This document shows positions 5,302 through 11,966 of a DNA stretch of 11,966 nt, one piece after another. A program made the translations under genes and the position numbers. The notes under the pieces were generated by a model. The model was not told where the DNA came from, did no database searches, and worked only from the letters and a program-made list of their open reading frames with translations. Origin of the DNA: an uncultured bacterium (GTDB lineage Bacteria; Patescibacteriota; Minisyncoccia; Phycocordibacterales; UBA9973); contig CAIOXR010000018.1 of assembly GCA_903862375.1 (NCBI GenBank), forward strand, positions 1 through 11,966. Direction: 5' to 3'. How positions within the stretch are numbered: the first letter of the stretch is position 1; each line of letters starts with the position of its first letter.

Positions 5302-5997
5302 TTAAGAAATCATTTTAAGTTTATGTTTCTTGGGTAATTTAGAAATACCAACCTTTTTTCGAAAGGAAGATTCAATTTTTACAATATTGCCATAGTCCAG
5401 ACTTTTCCCGTATTTTTTAATAACTAATCCATCTATTTCATTTACTGTTTTTCCTTCATCGGCCCATTTATAAATATCATAATCTCTCCAAAAATTTTTC
5501 CAAGGTTTCTTTCTTTTATTATTTTTCTTTAGGTTCTTTTGAATTAGTGGCCAAGCCATAATTATGTCTTTCAAGGTTGTTTCTTCTGTTAAATGAAGTA
5601 GATATTCTTTTTCTTCCTCATCTGTTTCTTGTATTTCTAATCTTAGACCATATATATCATATGAAGGAAGTACGTCACCAGTTATTACATAATGAATTAA
5701 AAAATCTTGCCAACGTTTTGATAATTTTGCTTTTTTCCTAAATTTTTCTACTCTAATATCTAGGCTATTATTTTCTTGGAGTAATTCAAATTTTTTAATA
5801 GTTTCTTCATTCCAGTTATCAAATTCATCAGAATCAATGTCAAAATCATTTCTAATATCTCTTATTTCATCCTTAAATTTTGGATTTAAGACAAACATAA
5901 TATAAGGTTTTAAATGCTCCATACTTTGTAAGGATTTTATATTCAAATCTCGAGGATTTTTGGGTTTGGAAAGATATATTGTTCCGGACGTCTTCAT
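5302..5997 (-). CDS. Uncharacterised 231-aa protein
   Basis: I do not recognise this family. The protein is highly charged and helical, and has no signal peptide or membrane segment. Residues 1-90 include MKTSGTIYLSKPKNP and an acidic stretch (DIDSDEFDNWNEE). A lysine-rich block (KKNNKRKKPWKNFW) lies near 155-168. The C-terminal part (DYDIYKWADEGKTVNEIDG, then a helix ending in SSFRKKVGI) has the spacing of a helix-turn-helix, so DNA or RNA binding is possible. It is the last gene of a three-gene run, 38 bases after the 143-aa gene, and ends in a strong terminator region. Codons 3-5 contain ACGTCCGG, the same 8-mer as the first helix of the downstream pseudoknot. Confidence 0.7.
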   Translation of the reverse strand: MKTSGTIYLSKPKNPRDLNIKSLQSMEHLKPYIMFVLNPKFKDEIRDIRNDFDIDSDEFDNWNEETIKKFELLQENNSLDIRVEKFRKKAKLSKRWQDFLIHYVITGDVLPSYDIYGLRLEIQETDEEEKEYLLHLTEETTLKDIIMAWPLIQKNLKKNNKRKKPWKNFWRDYDIYKWADEGKTVNEIDGLVIKKYGKSLDYGNIVKIESSFRKKVGISKLPKKHKLKMIS

Positions 5998-6035
5998 TCA
6001 AATAGGTTAGCATTTTTATAGTAAAAAATCATTTT

Positions 6036-6467
6036 TTATTCAACATTGAAATAAACATCATTACTATTTTTTATATCTTTTCTATAGACATAGCCTTCTA
6101 TAACCATTGAGGCTATAAGGTCATCATTTGTTATATAAAAACCTGGTATTTTTAGCCATATCAAAGACTTAATAAAACTAATTGGCACTTTAGTATTTAT
6201 TGTTTCTTGTTTACTAAAATTGTTTTTAATGAACTCACAAATCTTATTCCAATCACTTTTTATCTCTTCTTCAGTTCTTTCAGTATTTCTTTTCTTTAAT
6301 AACATAAACTCAAGTAGCTCCAGATGTTTTTCTGGAGTCCATCCTAAATACCATTTAACATAACTTGATGGCTCACTACAACCTTTCTCAATCCACTTTT
6401 TTGGATGTTTAGCGTAAGACTTTTTTACAGTCTCAGAAAACTTCTTATACTTAAGAAAACTAACCAT
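6036..6467 (-). CDS. Uncharacterised 143-aa protein
   Basis: No family is recognised. It is basic at the N-terminus (MVSFLKYKKFSETVKKSYAK), with aromatic-rich segments such as SYVKWYLGWTPEKHLELLEF and a C-terminal part (IPGFYITNDDLIASMVIEGYVY) that looks like an alpha/beta or winged-helix fold. There are no membrane segments. It starts 29 bases after the 271-aa gene's stop and ends 38 bases before the next gene, so all three are probably on one mRNA. Its codon pattern is consistent with real coding sequence. Confidence 0.68.
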   Translation of the reverse strand: MVSFLKYKKFSETVKKSYAKHPKKWIEKGCSEPSSYVKWYLGWTPEKHLELLEFMLLKKRNTERTEEEIKSDWNKICEFIKNNFSKQETINTKVPISFIKSLIWLKIPGFYITNDDLIASMVIEGYVYRKDIKNSNDVYFNVE

Positions 6468-6496
6468 ATAGTTTTAGTTACTAATTTATTCTAATC

Positions 6497-7312
6497 TTAA
6501 TTATTTTGATACATTATTTTTAACTCATTACTAAAATTATCTTCGAATCCAAAATAATAACCCTCTATTTCTTCAATTGATTTATACCCACTGTGTCTTG
6601 ATAATTTATTAAGAAAATTATTAATTTCCTTATCAAATACTGTTTTATCACTTAATCCAAGGGAATCTTTTTTATTTTCTTTATCTCTAACTTCTTTAAT
6701 AAAAAGATTAATGAATTTCTCATTTTGCTTTATAAAACTTAATAAAATTATTTTTTCTTTTTTCTGTCTTTCATTTTTCCTTAACATTTCATCATTATGA
6801 TATCTTTCTTCATTCTTTTCCCTAAGTTCACTAATACGTGCGTTGTGTATAGGAATCATAAGTTCAAATAATAAATTGTTCAAATTAACCAAAACTTCTT
6901 TGTTCCTTGTATATTTTATTCTCTCTAACCATATATCGTGTCTACGAATTTCTTCATCATTGATAAGAAGGTCAGTTCGTTCCTCTTTCGTTACTATTTT
7001 GTTAAAACATTCAGCCATCATATGACTATATTTTTCAAATACTTTTATACCAAATCTTTCCCGAAGTCCCTCAGGAAGACTCTCGAACAAACTTAAACCA
7101 GAAGCGTCTTTGTAAATCTTATCTATTTCTTCATAAGTTTTGCATAAAACATCCAGTTCAATTTTAACTACATTATTTATAAAATTATCAATAATATCTT
7201 GATTTCTTAATACCATTTCTTTTAATTCTTCCGATATATCAAAATCTTTTACAATACTTAGAAGTTGTTGGTTTCTTGCTAATGTAAGAATGAATTCTTC
7301 ATTTATATTCAT
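6497..7312 (-). CDS. Uncharacterised 271-aa helical protein
   Basis: No family is recognised. The protein is almost entirely charged amphipathic helix (MNINEEFILTLARNQQLL..., a lysine/glutamate-rich coiled coil around residues 160-190) and is probably cytoplasmic. The start was placed at ATG 7312. The open frame continues up to 7450, but those 46 codons read through a tightly folded RNA element and give a composition (Pro, Gly, Cys, Arg) unlike the rest. No Shine-Dalgarno sequence is seen. It leads a three-gene group with the 143-aa and 231-aa proteins, and the RNA element is its leader. Confidence 0.68.
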   Translation of the reverse strand: MNINEEFILTLARNQQLLSIVKDFDISEELKEMVLRNQDIIDNFINNVVKIELDVLCKTYEEIDKIYKDASGLSLFESLPEGLRERFGIKVFEKYSHMMAECFNKIVTKEERTDLLINDEEIRRHDIWLERIKYTRNKEVLVNLNNLLFELMIPIHNARISELREKNEERYHNDEMLRKNERQKKEKIILLSFIKQNEKFINLFIKEVRDKENKKDSLGLSDKTVFDKEINNFLNKLSRHSGYKSIEEIEGYYFGFEDNFSNELKIMYQNN

Positions 7313-7333
7313 ATGTTTTATAATTTTAACAAC

Positions 7334-7435
7334 AAAAAGCCCACCACGTGAGTGAGGACCGAAGCCCTCCATACCAGTTTCCCGATATGGCCGTTGAAGA
7401 CAAATCCCACATGGTGGGTTTTTTATCTTCAACGG
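7334..7435 (-). ncRNA. Compact structured RNA in the leader of the 271-aa gene (possible switch)
   Basis: The minus strand reads as abutting helices. P1 is CCGTTGAAGA (7435-7426) with TCTTCAACGG (7400-7391). Next comes a 9-bp hairpin with a GAAA loop (7390-7369), then a 5-bp hairpin with a C(UUCG)G loop (7368-7355). Within P1, CCCACCATGTG (7418-7408) can pair with CACGTGGTGGG (7350-7340), forming a pseudoknot followed by five T (7338-7334). Alternatively it folds locally as CCCAC-cat-GTGGG. Three G-U pairs and both tetraloops fit only the minus strand. Two exclusive pairings, one next to a U-tract, are typical of riboswitch or attenuator leaders. No ligand or known class is recognised. Confidence 0.75.
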
Positions 7436-7513
7436 TCTTACTTTCACCATGCCTTTATTACTAAAGGTTTAGGTTACTCTAAATATTAAGTTGTATCACA
7501 ATCCTAGCATATT

Positions 7514-7846
7514 TTACGACATCATGGAAACAAATCGCTCTTGAGTTTTTGACGTTACTTCAAGATAGTTTATTAAGGTCTTATCATCCATTTTACTTAA
7601 ATCTCGAACCTGTAATTCGGCCATTAGTTTACCTGTAACATTACCAATCTCCCCAGCTAATTGGCCTACAGCGAGCTTAAAACCCTGCTTATTCTCGATT
7701 AATTTGGGTACACGGGCAGAACTACGCGAATAACCAGCATCAAGGGCTATTTGTTGCTTTGTTTTGGACTCTTCCATGAGTCCCTGAGCATATTTCATCT
7801 GACGTGTAGAGGGGGTCTTTTTCATAGTTTTTTGCTGAATTATCAT
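7514..7846 (-). CDS. Small helix-turn-helix protein resembling a phage terminase small subunit
   Basis: It is a 110-aa protein. The N-terminal half (TRQMKYAQGLMEESKTKQQ, then IALDAGYSRSSARVPKLIEN) has the AxxAGYSxxxA helix-turn-helix typical of terminase small subunits and related DNA-binding proteins. The rest is helical (VGQLAGEIGNVTGKLMAEL; DLSKMDDKTLINYLEVTSKT). No terminase large subunit is visible in the window, so packaging is not shown. A regulator of the element is equally possible, and its promoter carries a palindrome that it might bind. The start at 7846 was kept because the promoter lies just upstream. A second in-frame ATG at 7825 is possible. Confidence 0.65.
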   Translation of the reverse strand: MIIQQKTMKKTPSTRQMKYAQGLMEESKTKQQIALDAGYSRSSARVPKLIENKQGFKLAVGQLAGEIGNVTGKLMAELQVRDLSKMDDKTLINYLEVTSKTQERFVSMMS

Positions 7847-7863
7847 AATAAAACCACTACTTA

Positions 7864-7892
7864 ATTATCCCATATTGTATTCAATATAACAA
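7864..7892 (-). promoter_or_regulatory. Promoter of the HTH gene with a palindrome between -35 and -10
   Basis: On the minus strand TTGTTA (7892-7887) is followed by exactly 17 bases and GATAAT (7869-7864). The spacer contains ATATTG-4 nt-CAATAT (7872-7887), which overlaps the -35 edge. A dimeric repressor there would block the polymerase. Transcription would start near 7857, leaving a leader of about 11 bases. Confidence 0.65.
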
Positions 7893-7950
7893 AGAGTTTG
7901 ACTATTTACTGCGTGAATAAAGCAAATACACTTACTCCAAATAAGCAATT

Positions 7951-10140
7951 CTATAATTTATTAAAATCTAATACTTTCCAATCAGACAAATCATCTGGAT
8001 TATATTTGTATTTATCATTATTATTATATCGCCAAGTTCCATTAACATATATGGCTATACCACCAATTATTTTATGGCCAGCTTTATTTTGTTTCTTGAT
8101 ATATCTTTGTAAGCTCTCAGCTCTTTCTTTGGCATCTTCGCCTGCGGTAAATCCACTTTTCGTTTCAAATATACCGATAGTCCCATCTTTGAATTGGATA
8201 ATAAAGTCCGGGTAAAAGGCTCGGTCATCAGACCTTAGAATACCAAAATACTTTACCTCAGATTCACCGTTTTTGAACCACCACTTTACTTTATTGGAAG
8301 CATTTAGAAGTTCCATAAATAATCTTTCAGGTTCGCTCTGGGTTGCTGAGTAAAAAGGCTTCATAATAGATAATGGCTGGTCTTGTTTTTGGTATCGGCT
8401 GTTATAACTCACAAAAATAGGCACTTCCCATTTAGGGGTTTCTTCAAGTTCTCTTTTCTCACTTAATTTTTCTACCACTTCCTTCTTGTATTTTTCCTTA
8501 GCCAAATTAAGGACATTCCTAAACTGTTGTTCATTTTCTTTACCCAAGACTATCTTTTGAACCTTAGGGTCATATTTGTCAAATTTAAACTCTTCATTGA
8601 AAAACTGATAAAGGGCTGTCTTCATCCTGTCGCTTGAATCGGCTGGAGCGTAGGGTGTGCAGTTTTGCACTATGAATCTATCAAATCTATCCTGTAATTC
8701 CTTTTCGTCTAGAGTTATATCAAGAGTTCCTTTATGCTCTATCTCTCCTGATTTATCAATGTCAGTAATTATTCCATCAGCAATTATTGGATTGATAATC
8801 TTTGAAGGCTTGAGCTTTATTTTTTTAAGATTATTAGCTTCAGCAATCCTTAAAAATATTTTTACAAATTCTCCAGACAAACGGGTTCTTTCTCGTTGCC
8901 TTTTCAGATAAATTGAGGGCAGTGAGATATTTTTATATAGCTTGTTATCCCTCTTGGCCTCATAAACCGTGATGTAATCTTTGGCATACTCCTCGGTAAT
9001 CTCTATATTAGGCAAGTTCGTAAAGACATATCCAACATTTAATTCAGGCTCTTTGGTATAGTATTTAAGCTCTGGCATACGCATAATTCGGCCTATGGTT
9101 TGGATTGTGAAGGTAAAGCTCTTGGATTCCCTGAATATCACCAAAATTGAGGCTCTGGGGCAATCCCAGCCCAAAGCAATGGCTTGCTTAAACACCAAAA
9201 CTTCCACCTCGCTACTATCCTTCTCTATATCGGGTAGAGTATCGGATTTATCCTCAGACAGCCATATCGCCAATTTCCCGTTCTTTTCCGTAATACCTTT
9301 CTTTTCTAAAATCTTAATAACTTCCTCCTTCTTGCTTAGCAAAGTTTTGCTATCATTAGGAAGCTGGATAAGCATTAAGGGGTTTATTTTTGAACCCTCT
9401 TTTTTATACATCTTTACTGTTTCCTCTCTCTTCTTTAGTGCCTGTTCAATCACTATTTCGTCAGAGCTTTTTGTGCCAATCTCTATATTAAGAAACTCTG
9501 GATTAACAGATATTTCAGATTTAATCATCTCCTCGGCTTTAACATCAGATAGACGAACCTTTTCAATCTCTGAGACTTTATCAGTTAGGTGAGGAGTAGC
9601 AGAAACCTCCAAAGTAATTTTTGGGTTGATAATTTCTATAAGCTCTTTTGATTTATCCGAGTCAGCAGTATGGTGGCTTTCATCAATTATTAAAATAATA
9701 GTCCGTCCATCTTCTTTGGTATTTTTTATAATATTACTTAGATTATTATCTTTTTCATTCTCCTTAACAAAAAGGTTTATATCTTTCTTATTTATACTAT
9801 GCCAGTTTATAAAAAGGATTTCATTCTCGGCTATCTTTCGGTCTTCTAAGTCCTCAAAATAGGAGCATTTTAAAGTTCGGTCATCCTCGTAAAAATACTC
9901 CAATTTTTCCTTGCTCTGTTCGTGCAACATTCTCACCGATACCCAAACAAAAGCGAATTTCTTATCATCATTCCTACCCCTTACGAGCTCTTTTAACAAA
10001 GCCGACACCATTACAGTCTTACCTGAGCCAGTTGGGGCTTGAAATACCACCACCTCGCTTTCTGTGGCCTTCAGGGAGGCTTCTAGCTTCCTATGTAGGT
10101 TATCTACCGCCTGCTTTTGATAGTCTTTTAGTTTAATCAT
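7951..10140 (-). CDS. res: Type III restriction enzyme, Res subunit (helicase-nuclease)
   Basis: The 729-aa protein has a superfamily 2 helicase core: Walker A APTGSGKT (35-42), DESHH (153-157), SATPH (180-184), ALGWDCPRA (322-330) and QTIGRIMR (347-354). A C-terminal PD-(D/E)xK nuclease shows an acidic SEPERLF (about 602-608), YPDF with Asp645, and FETKSG with Glu659 and Lys661. Together these motor along DNA and cut near unmethylated sites when bound to Mod. It is shorter than classical Res proteins, which are about 970 aa as in EcoP15I. All catalytic motifs are nevertheless intact. The ATG overlaps the mod stop (ATGA), so the two are translationally coupled. No clear terminator follows the gene. 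Confidence 0.92.
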   Translation of the reverse strand: MIKLKDYQKQAVDNLHRKLEASLKATESEVVVFQAPTGSGKTVMVSALLKELVRGRNDDKKFAFVWVSVRMLHEQSKEKLEYFYEDDRTLKCSYFEDLEDRKIAENEILFINWHSINKKDINLFVKENEKDNNLSNIIKNTKEDGRTIILIIDESHHTADSDKSKELIEIINPKITLEVSATPHLTDKVSEIEKVRLSDVKAEEMIKSEISVNPEFLNIEIGTKSSDEIVIEQALKKREETVKMYKKEGSKINPLMLIQLPNDSKTLLSKKEEVIKILEKKGITEKNGKLAIWLSEDKSDTLPDIEKDSSEVEVLVFKQAIALGWDCPRASILVIFRESKSFTFTIQTIGRIMRMPELKYYTKEPELNVGYVFTNLPNIEITEEYAKDYITVYEAKRDNKLYKNISLPSIYLKRQRERTRLSGEFVKIFLRIAEANNLKKIKLKPSKIINPIIADGIITDIDKSGEIEHKGTLDITLDEKELQDRFDRFIVQNCTPYAPADSSDRMKTALYQFFNEEFKFDKYDPKVQKIVLGKENEQQFRNVLNLAKEKYKKEVVEKLSEKRELEETPKWEVPIFVSYNSRYQKQDQPLSIMKPFYSATQSEPERLFMELLNASNKVKWWFKNGESEVKYFGILRSDDRAFYPDFIIQFKDGTIGIFETKSGFTAGEDAKERAESLQRYIKKQNKAGHKIIGGIAIYVNGTWRYNNNDKYKYNPDDLSDWKVLDFNKL

Positions 10141-11819
10141 TTGAATATTTGTTTATAAACATTAAGAATAACGGCTGGTATCGGCTTTAAATCTACTAGC
10201 TTTTTAATATCTTCAAATTCTTCCTCTCTGGCACTATCATCAAGAGAAAATATGTAAGTAATTATTTTCTTATCTAGTTTCTGGATTTCTTTTTTAAATA
10301 ATTCGATGCCAGAATCATCATAGATTACCCCTAAATATTTACCTCTATTATCTTTAAAAATCTTGAAACCCTGTCCTGTTTTGACCTGTTCAAAGCAATC
10401 CTCTTTCAGGCAAAGTATCTCGGTAGATTTGTCTACTAATTTTTTCTTATTTCGGTCTGTCTGCTCAGCATCAACGAAATCAGTTTTGTAATATTTTAAA
10501 TTTGTCGGTATCTTTGTTATTTTGGAATAATCTTTATGGCCATCAATAACTTTTTTAAGCCTAGGATAAGTTACATCCTCGCAAATGCCGTTTTCATTAT
10601 TAGTGCAAACAATAAATTTTCTATTACCACCATCCTCTTTATTTAAAAGCATAACGGCGTGTCCAGTTGTGCCTGAACCAGCAAAAAAATCAAGAACGGT
10701 AGAATCACTTTTAGTAGTCAGTTTAAGGATGTCTAAAACTAAGTATAAAGATTTTGGATAATCAAATATATTTTTGCCAAGTATTCCTTTTAATATATTT
10801 GTTCCGTGAAATTCTGATTGATATTTTTGTTCCAACCATACATTTTTTAGAACTTGTTGTTCTCTATATTTATGATAAATCCTAATCTTAGCCCCTTCTT
10901 TTATTGCTGAAAAATAGCCGTCTGTATTGAGTTGGTCAAATGTTTCCTTAACATTCTTCCACGCCATTTCTTTTCCATTGTTTGTGATTGGATATACTTC
11001 GTAATATCCAGAGTGCTTTTCAGAAGTAATTGTTATTAAGTCCTTACTAACATAAATCGGATACCAATTTTTTGGTCTATTCTCTCTTGACCAAACTGTC
11101 CTTGCCCGCATAAATGGTTCGTATCTAAATTTTCCGTTCTCATCGCTTTGGTCAAAAGATGATTGAACATCTTCGGAGATAGCGACTTCGTTAAAATTAC
11201 TAAAGTTTATATCTCGTGCATAAACAATCATAAATTCACTATTTTCTGAGAAAAATCTTGCTTGGTTTCTTCCTTTCGGATTGTGCAAAACTGTAACTAA
11301 GCCAACTCGGTTTTTTTCTTGGAAAATTTCGTCCAACAATAAACCGAGGGAGCATAGTTCATTTGCATCAATAGCACAAATTATGAATCCATTTTTGCTA
11401 AGTAAACCCTTCGCTAAGAGTAGCCTCTTTTGCATAAAGGAAATCCACTTACTGTGTCTAAAAGTATCTTCTCTATCAACATAATCGTTGTTGTATTTCC
11501 AATCTTTAGCTCCAGTATTATACGGTGGGTCTATGTAAATAACGTCAACCTTGTTCTTATGAGTGTAATTTAGAACAGAAAGTGCGTGATAATTATCGCC
11601 TTCTATTAGGATGTTGACTGGTTTATTTGTATCATTTTTTATTTCCTTATCTCTGTCTTCAGTCAAGACAGGAAGTTTAGTCTTACACAGCTCAGCAACC
11701 TGTTCTGTTTTATGTTCCCAAACAAGGCCATATCGTTTTCTGGATTTAAGTTTTTTTATTTCGCTCTTTAGGTCTTCGTTTTCTTTTTGAAGATTTATGG
11801 GCTGTTGTATATTTGGCAT
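10137..11819 (-). CDS. mod: Type III DNA adenine methyltransferase, Mod subunit
   Basis: The 560-aa enzyme has the catalytic motif IDPPYNTG (96-103) before the SAM-binding motif DFFAGSGTT (377-385), the beta-class order found in type III Mod and related N6-adenine methylases. The roughly 190-360 region between them would be the target-recognition domain, which sets site specificity. The N-terminus has a short coiled coil (LQKENEDLKSEIKKLKS), and the C-terminal 130 residues would contact Res. It methylates host sites and gives the complex its specificity. A promoter-like pair lies just upstream and no ribosome binding site is seen. No simple-sequence tract that would suggest phase variation was noticed inside the gene. 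Confidence 0.92.
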   Translation of the reverse strand: MPNIQQPINLQKENEDLKSEIKKLKSRKRYGLVWEHKTEQVAELCKTKLPVLTEDRDKEIKNDTNKPVNILIEGDNYHALSVLNYTHKNKVDVIYIDPPYNTGAKDWKYNNDYVDREDTFRHSKWISFMQKRLLLAKGLLSKNGFIICAIDANELCSLGLLLDEIFQEKNRVGLVTVLHNPKGRNQARFFSENSEFMIVYARDINFSNFNEVAISEDVQSSFDQSDENGKFRYEPFMRARTVWSRENRPKNWYPIYVSKDLITITSEKHSGYYEVYPITNNGKEMAWKNVKETFDQLNTDGYFSAIKEGAKIRIYHKYREQQVLKNVWLEQKYQSEFHGTNILKGILGKNIFDYPKSLYLVLDILKLTTKSDSTVLDFFAGSGTTGHAVMLLNKEDGGNRKFIVCTNNENGICEDVTYPRLKKVIDGHKDYSKITKIPTNLKYYKTDFVDAEQTDRNKKKLVDKSTEILCLKEDCFEQVKTGQGFKIFKDNRGKYLGVIYDDSGIELFKKEIQKLDKKIITYIFSLDDSAREEEFEDIKKLVDLKPIPAVILNVYKQIFK

Positions 11820-11832
11820 AAGTATTTGTCTA

Positions 11833-11861
11833 ATCTTACTTAAAAATGGCTCCCCTGTAAA
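11833..11861 (-). promoter_or_regulatory. Putative mod-res promoter overlapping the upstream terminator
   Basis: On the minus strand TTTACA (11861-11856) is separated by 17 bases from TAAGAT (11838-11833), giving a start near 11826 and a leader of about seven bases. The -35 lies in the terminator hairpin. Matches are moderate. Confidence 0.4.
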
Positions 11862-11870
11862 GCAGAGGAG
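11842..11870 (-). terminator. Terminator of the gene at the right edge
   Basis: On the minus strand CTCCTCTG-5 nt-CAGGGGAG (11870-11850, 8 bp with one G-U pair) is followed by CCA and five T. The G-U pair exists only on the minus strand. It comes 21 bases after the stop of the partial gene. Confidence 0.65.
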
Positions 11871-11891
11871 AAACCGATTTATATTATTTAA

Positions 11892-11966
11892 TTATTTTTT
11901 TGGTTTTATATTTTGCCATAATTCTTTAAAATCTGAAATATTTTTTCTAACATTTTTTATGTGTTC
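11892..11966 (-). CDS. C-terminal end of an unidentified protein (runs off the right edge)
   Basis: A 24-codon open frame reads EHIKNVRKNISDFKELWQNI and a lysine-rich end before TAA at 11894-11892. It is followed by a terminator hairpin, as expected for a gene end. Too little is visible to name the protein. It might alternatively be a chance frame, but its composition and the terminator favour a real gene. Confidence 0.45.
   Translation of the reverse strand, partial: EHIKNVRKNISDFKELWQNIKPKK

Noticed and set aside
7313..7450. N-terminal extension of the 271-aa protein to the ATG at 7450
   Set aside because: The extra 46 codons coincide with the folded RNA, and their Pro/Gly/Arg/Cys-rich composition contrasts with the Lys/Glu/Ile-rich protein.
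1..11966. CRISPR array, insertion sequence or rRNA genes
   Set aside because: No regularly spaced direct repeats, no transposase frame and no rRNA segments were seen on either strand.

Overview
This AT-rich window looks like a piece of a Patescibacteria/CPR genome, probably Parcubacteria-like. That is an inference from several traits: the gene style, the near absence of Shine-Dalgarno sequences, a tRNA without an encoded CCA, a DUF167-raiA pair, and a serine recombinase/DUF5659/prim-pol cassette. TGA is used as a stop, so the code is the standard one. Apart from the tRNA region at the left, every gene I support lies on the minus strand.

Left flank (1 to about 885) is ordinary chromosome. It holds the 5' part of a ribosome hibernation factor gene (raiA/hpf) and, 9 bases upstream of it in the same operon, a DUF167/YggU gene. 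That gene carries a clean 70-bp palindromic insertion with a 5-bp target duplication. A tRNA-Asn(GUU) gene lies on the plus strand, preceded by about 190 bases of tRNA-derived, hairpin-rich sequence.

From about 858 rightward I read an integrated mobile element seated in the tRNA-Asn gene. A large serine recombinase runs toward the tRNA and ends inside it, so its last codons are antisense tRNA. Behind it come a hairpin-rich non-coding stretch (2640-2806) and a replication operon: a DUF5659-like protein, a 54-aa protein, and a prim-pol/RepA-like ATPase fusion. Further right are three unrecognised genes, a small helix-turn-helix protein resembling a phage terminase small subunit with its own promoter and operator-like palindrome, and a compact type III restriction-modification operon (mod-res, ATGA overlap). 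The tail of one more gene enters from the right edge. No second attachment site is visible, so the element continues past the window.

The most unusual content is RNA. In three places on the minus strand, just upstream of a gene start (recombinase, DUF5659 operon, 271-aa gene), long inverted repeats interlock as A-B-A'-B', the topology of a pseudoknot. G-U pairs and UUCG/GAAA tetraloops at two of the sites show that the minus strand is the RNA strand. I do not recognise them as a named family. They are the best candidates for an undescribed system of structured leaders or ribozymes carried by this element.
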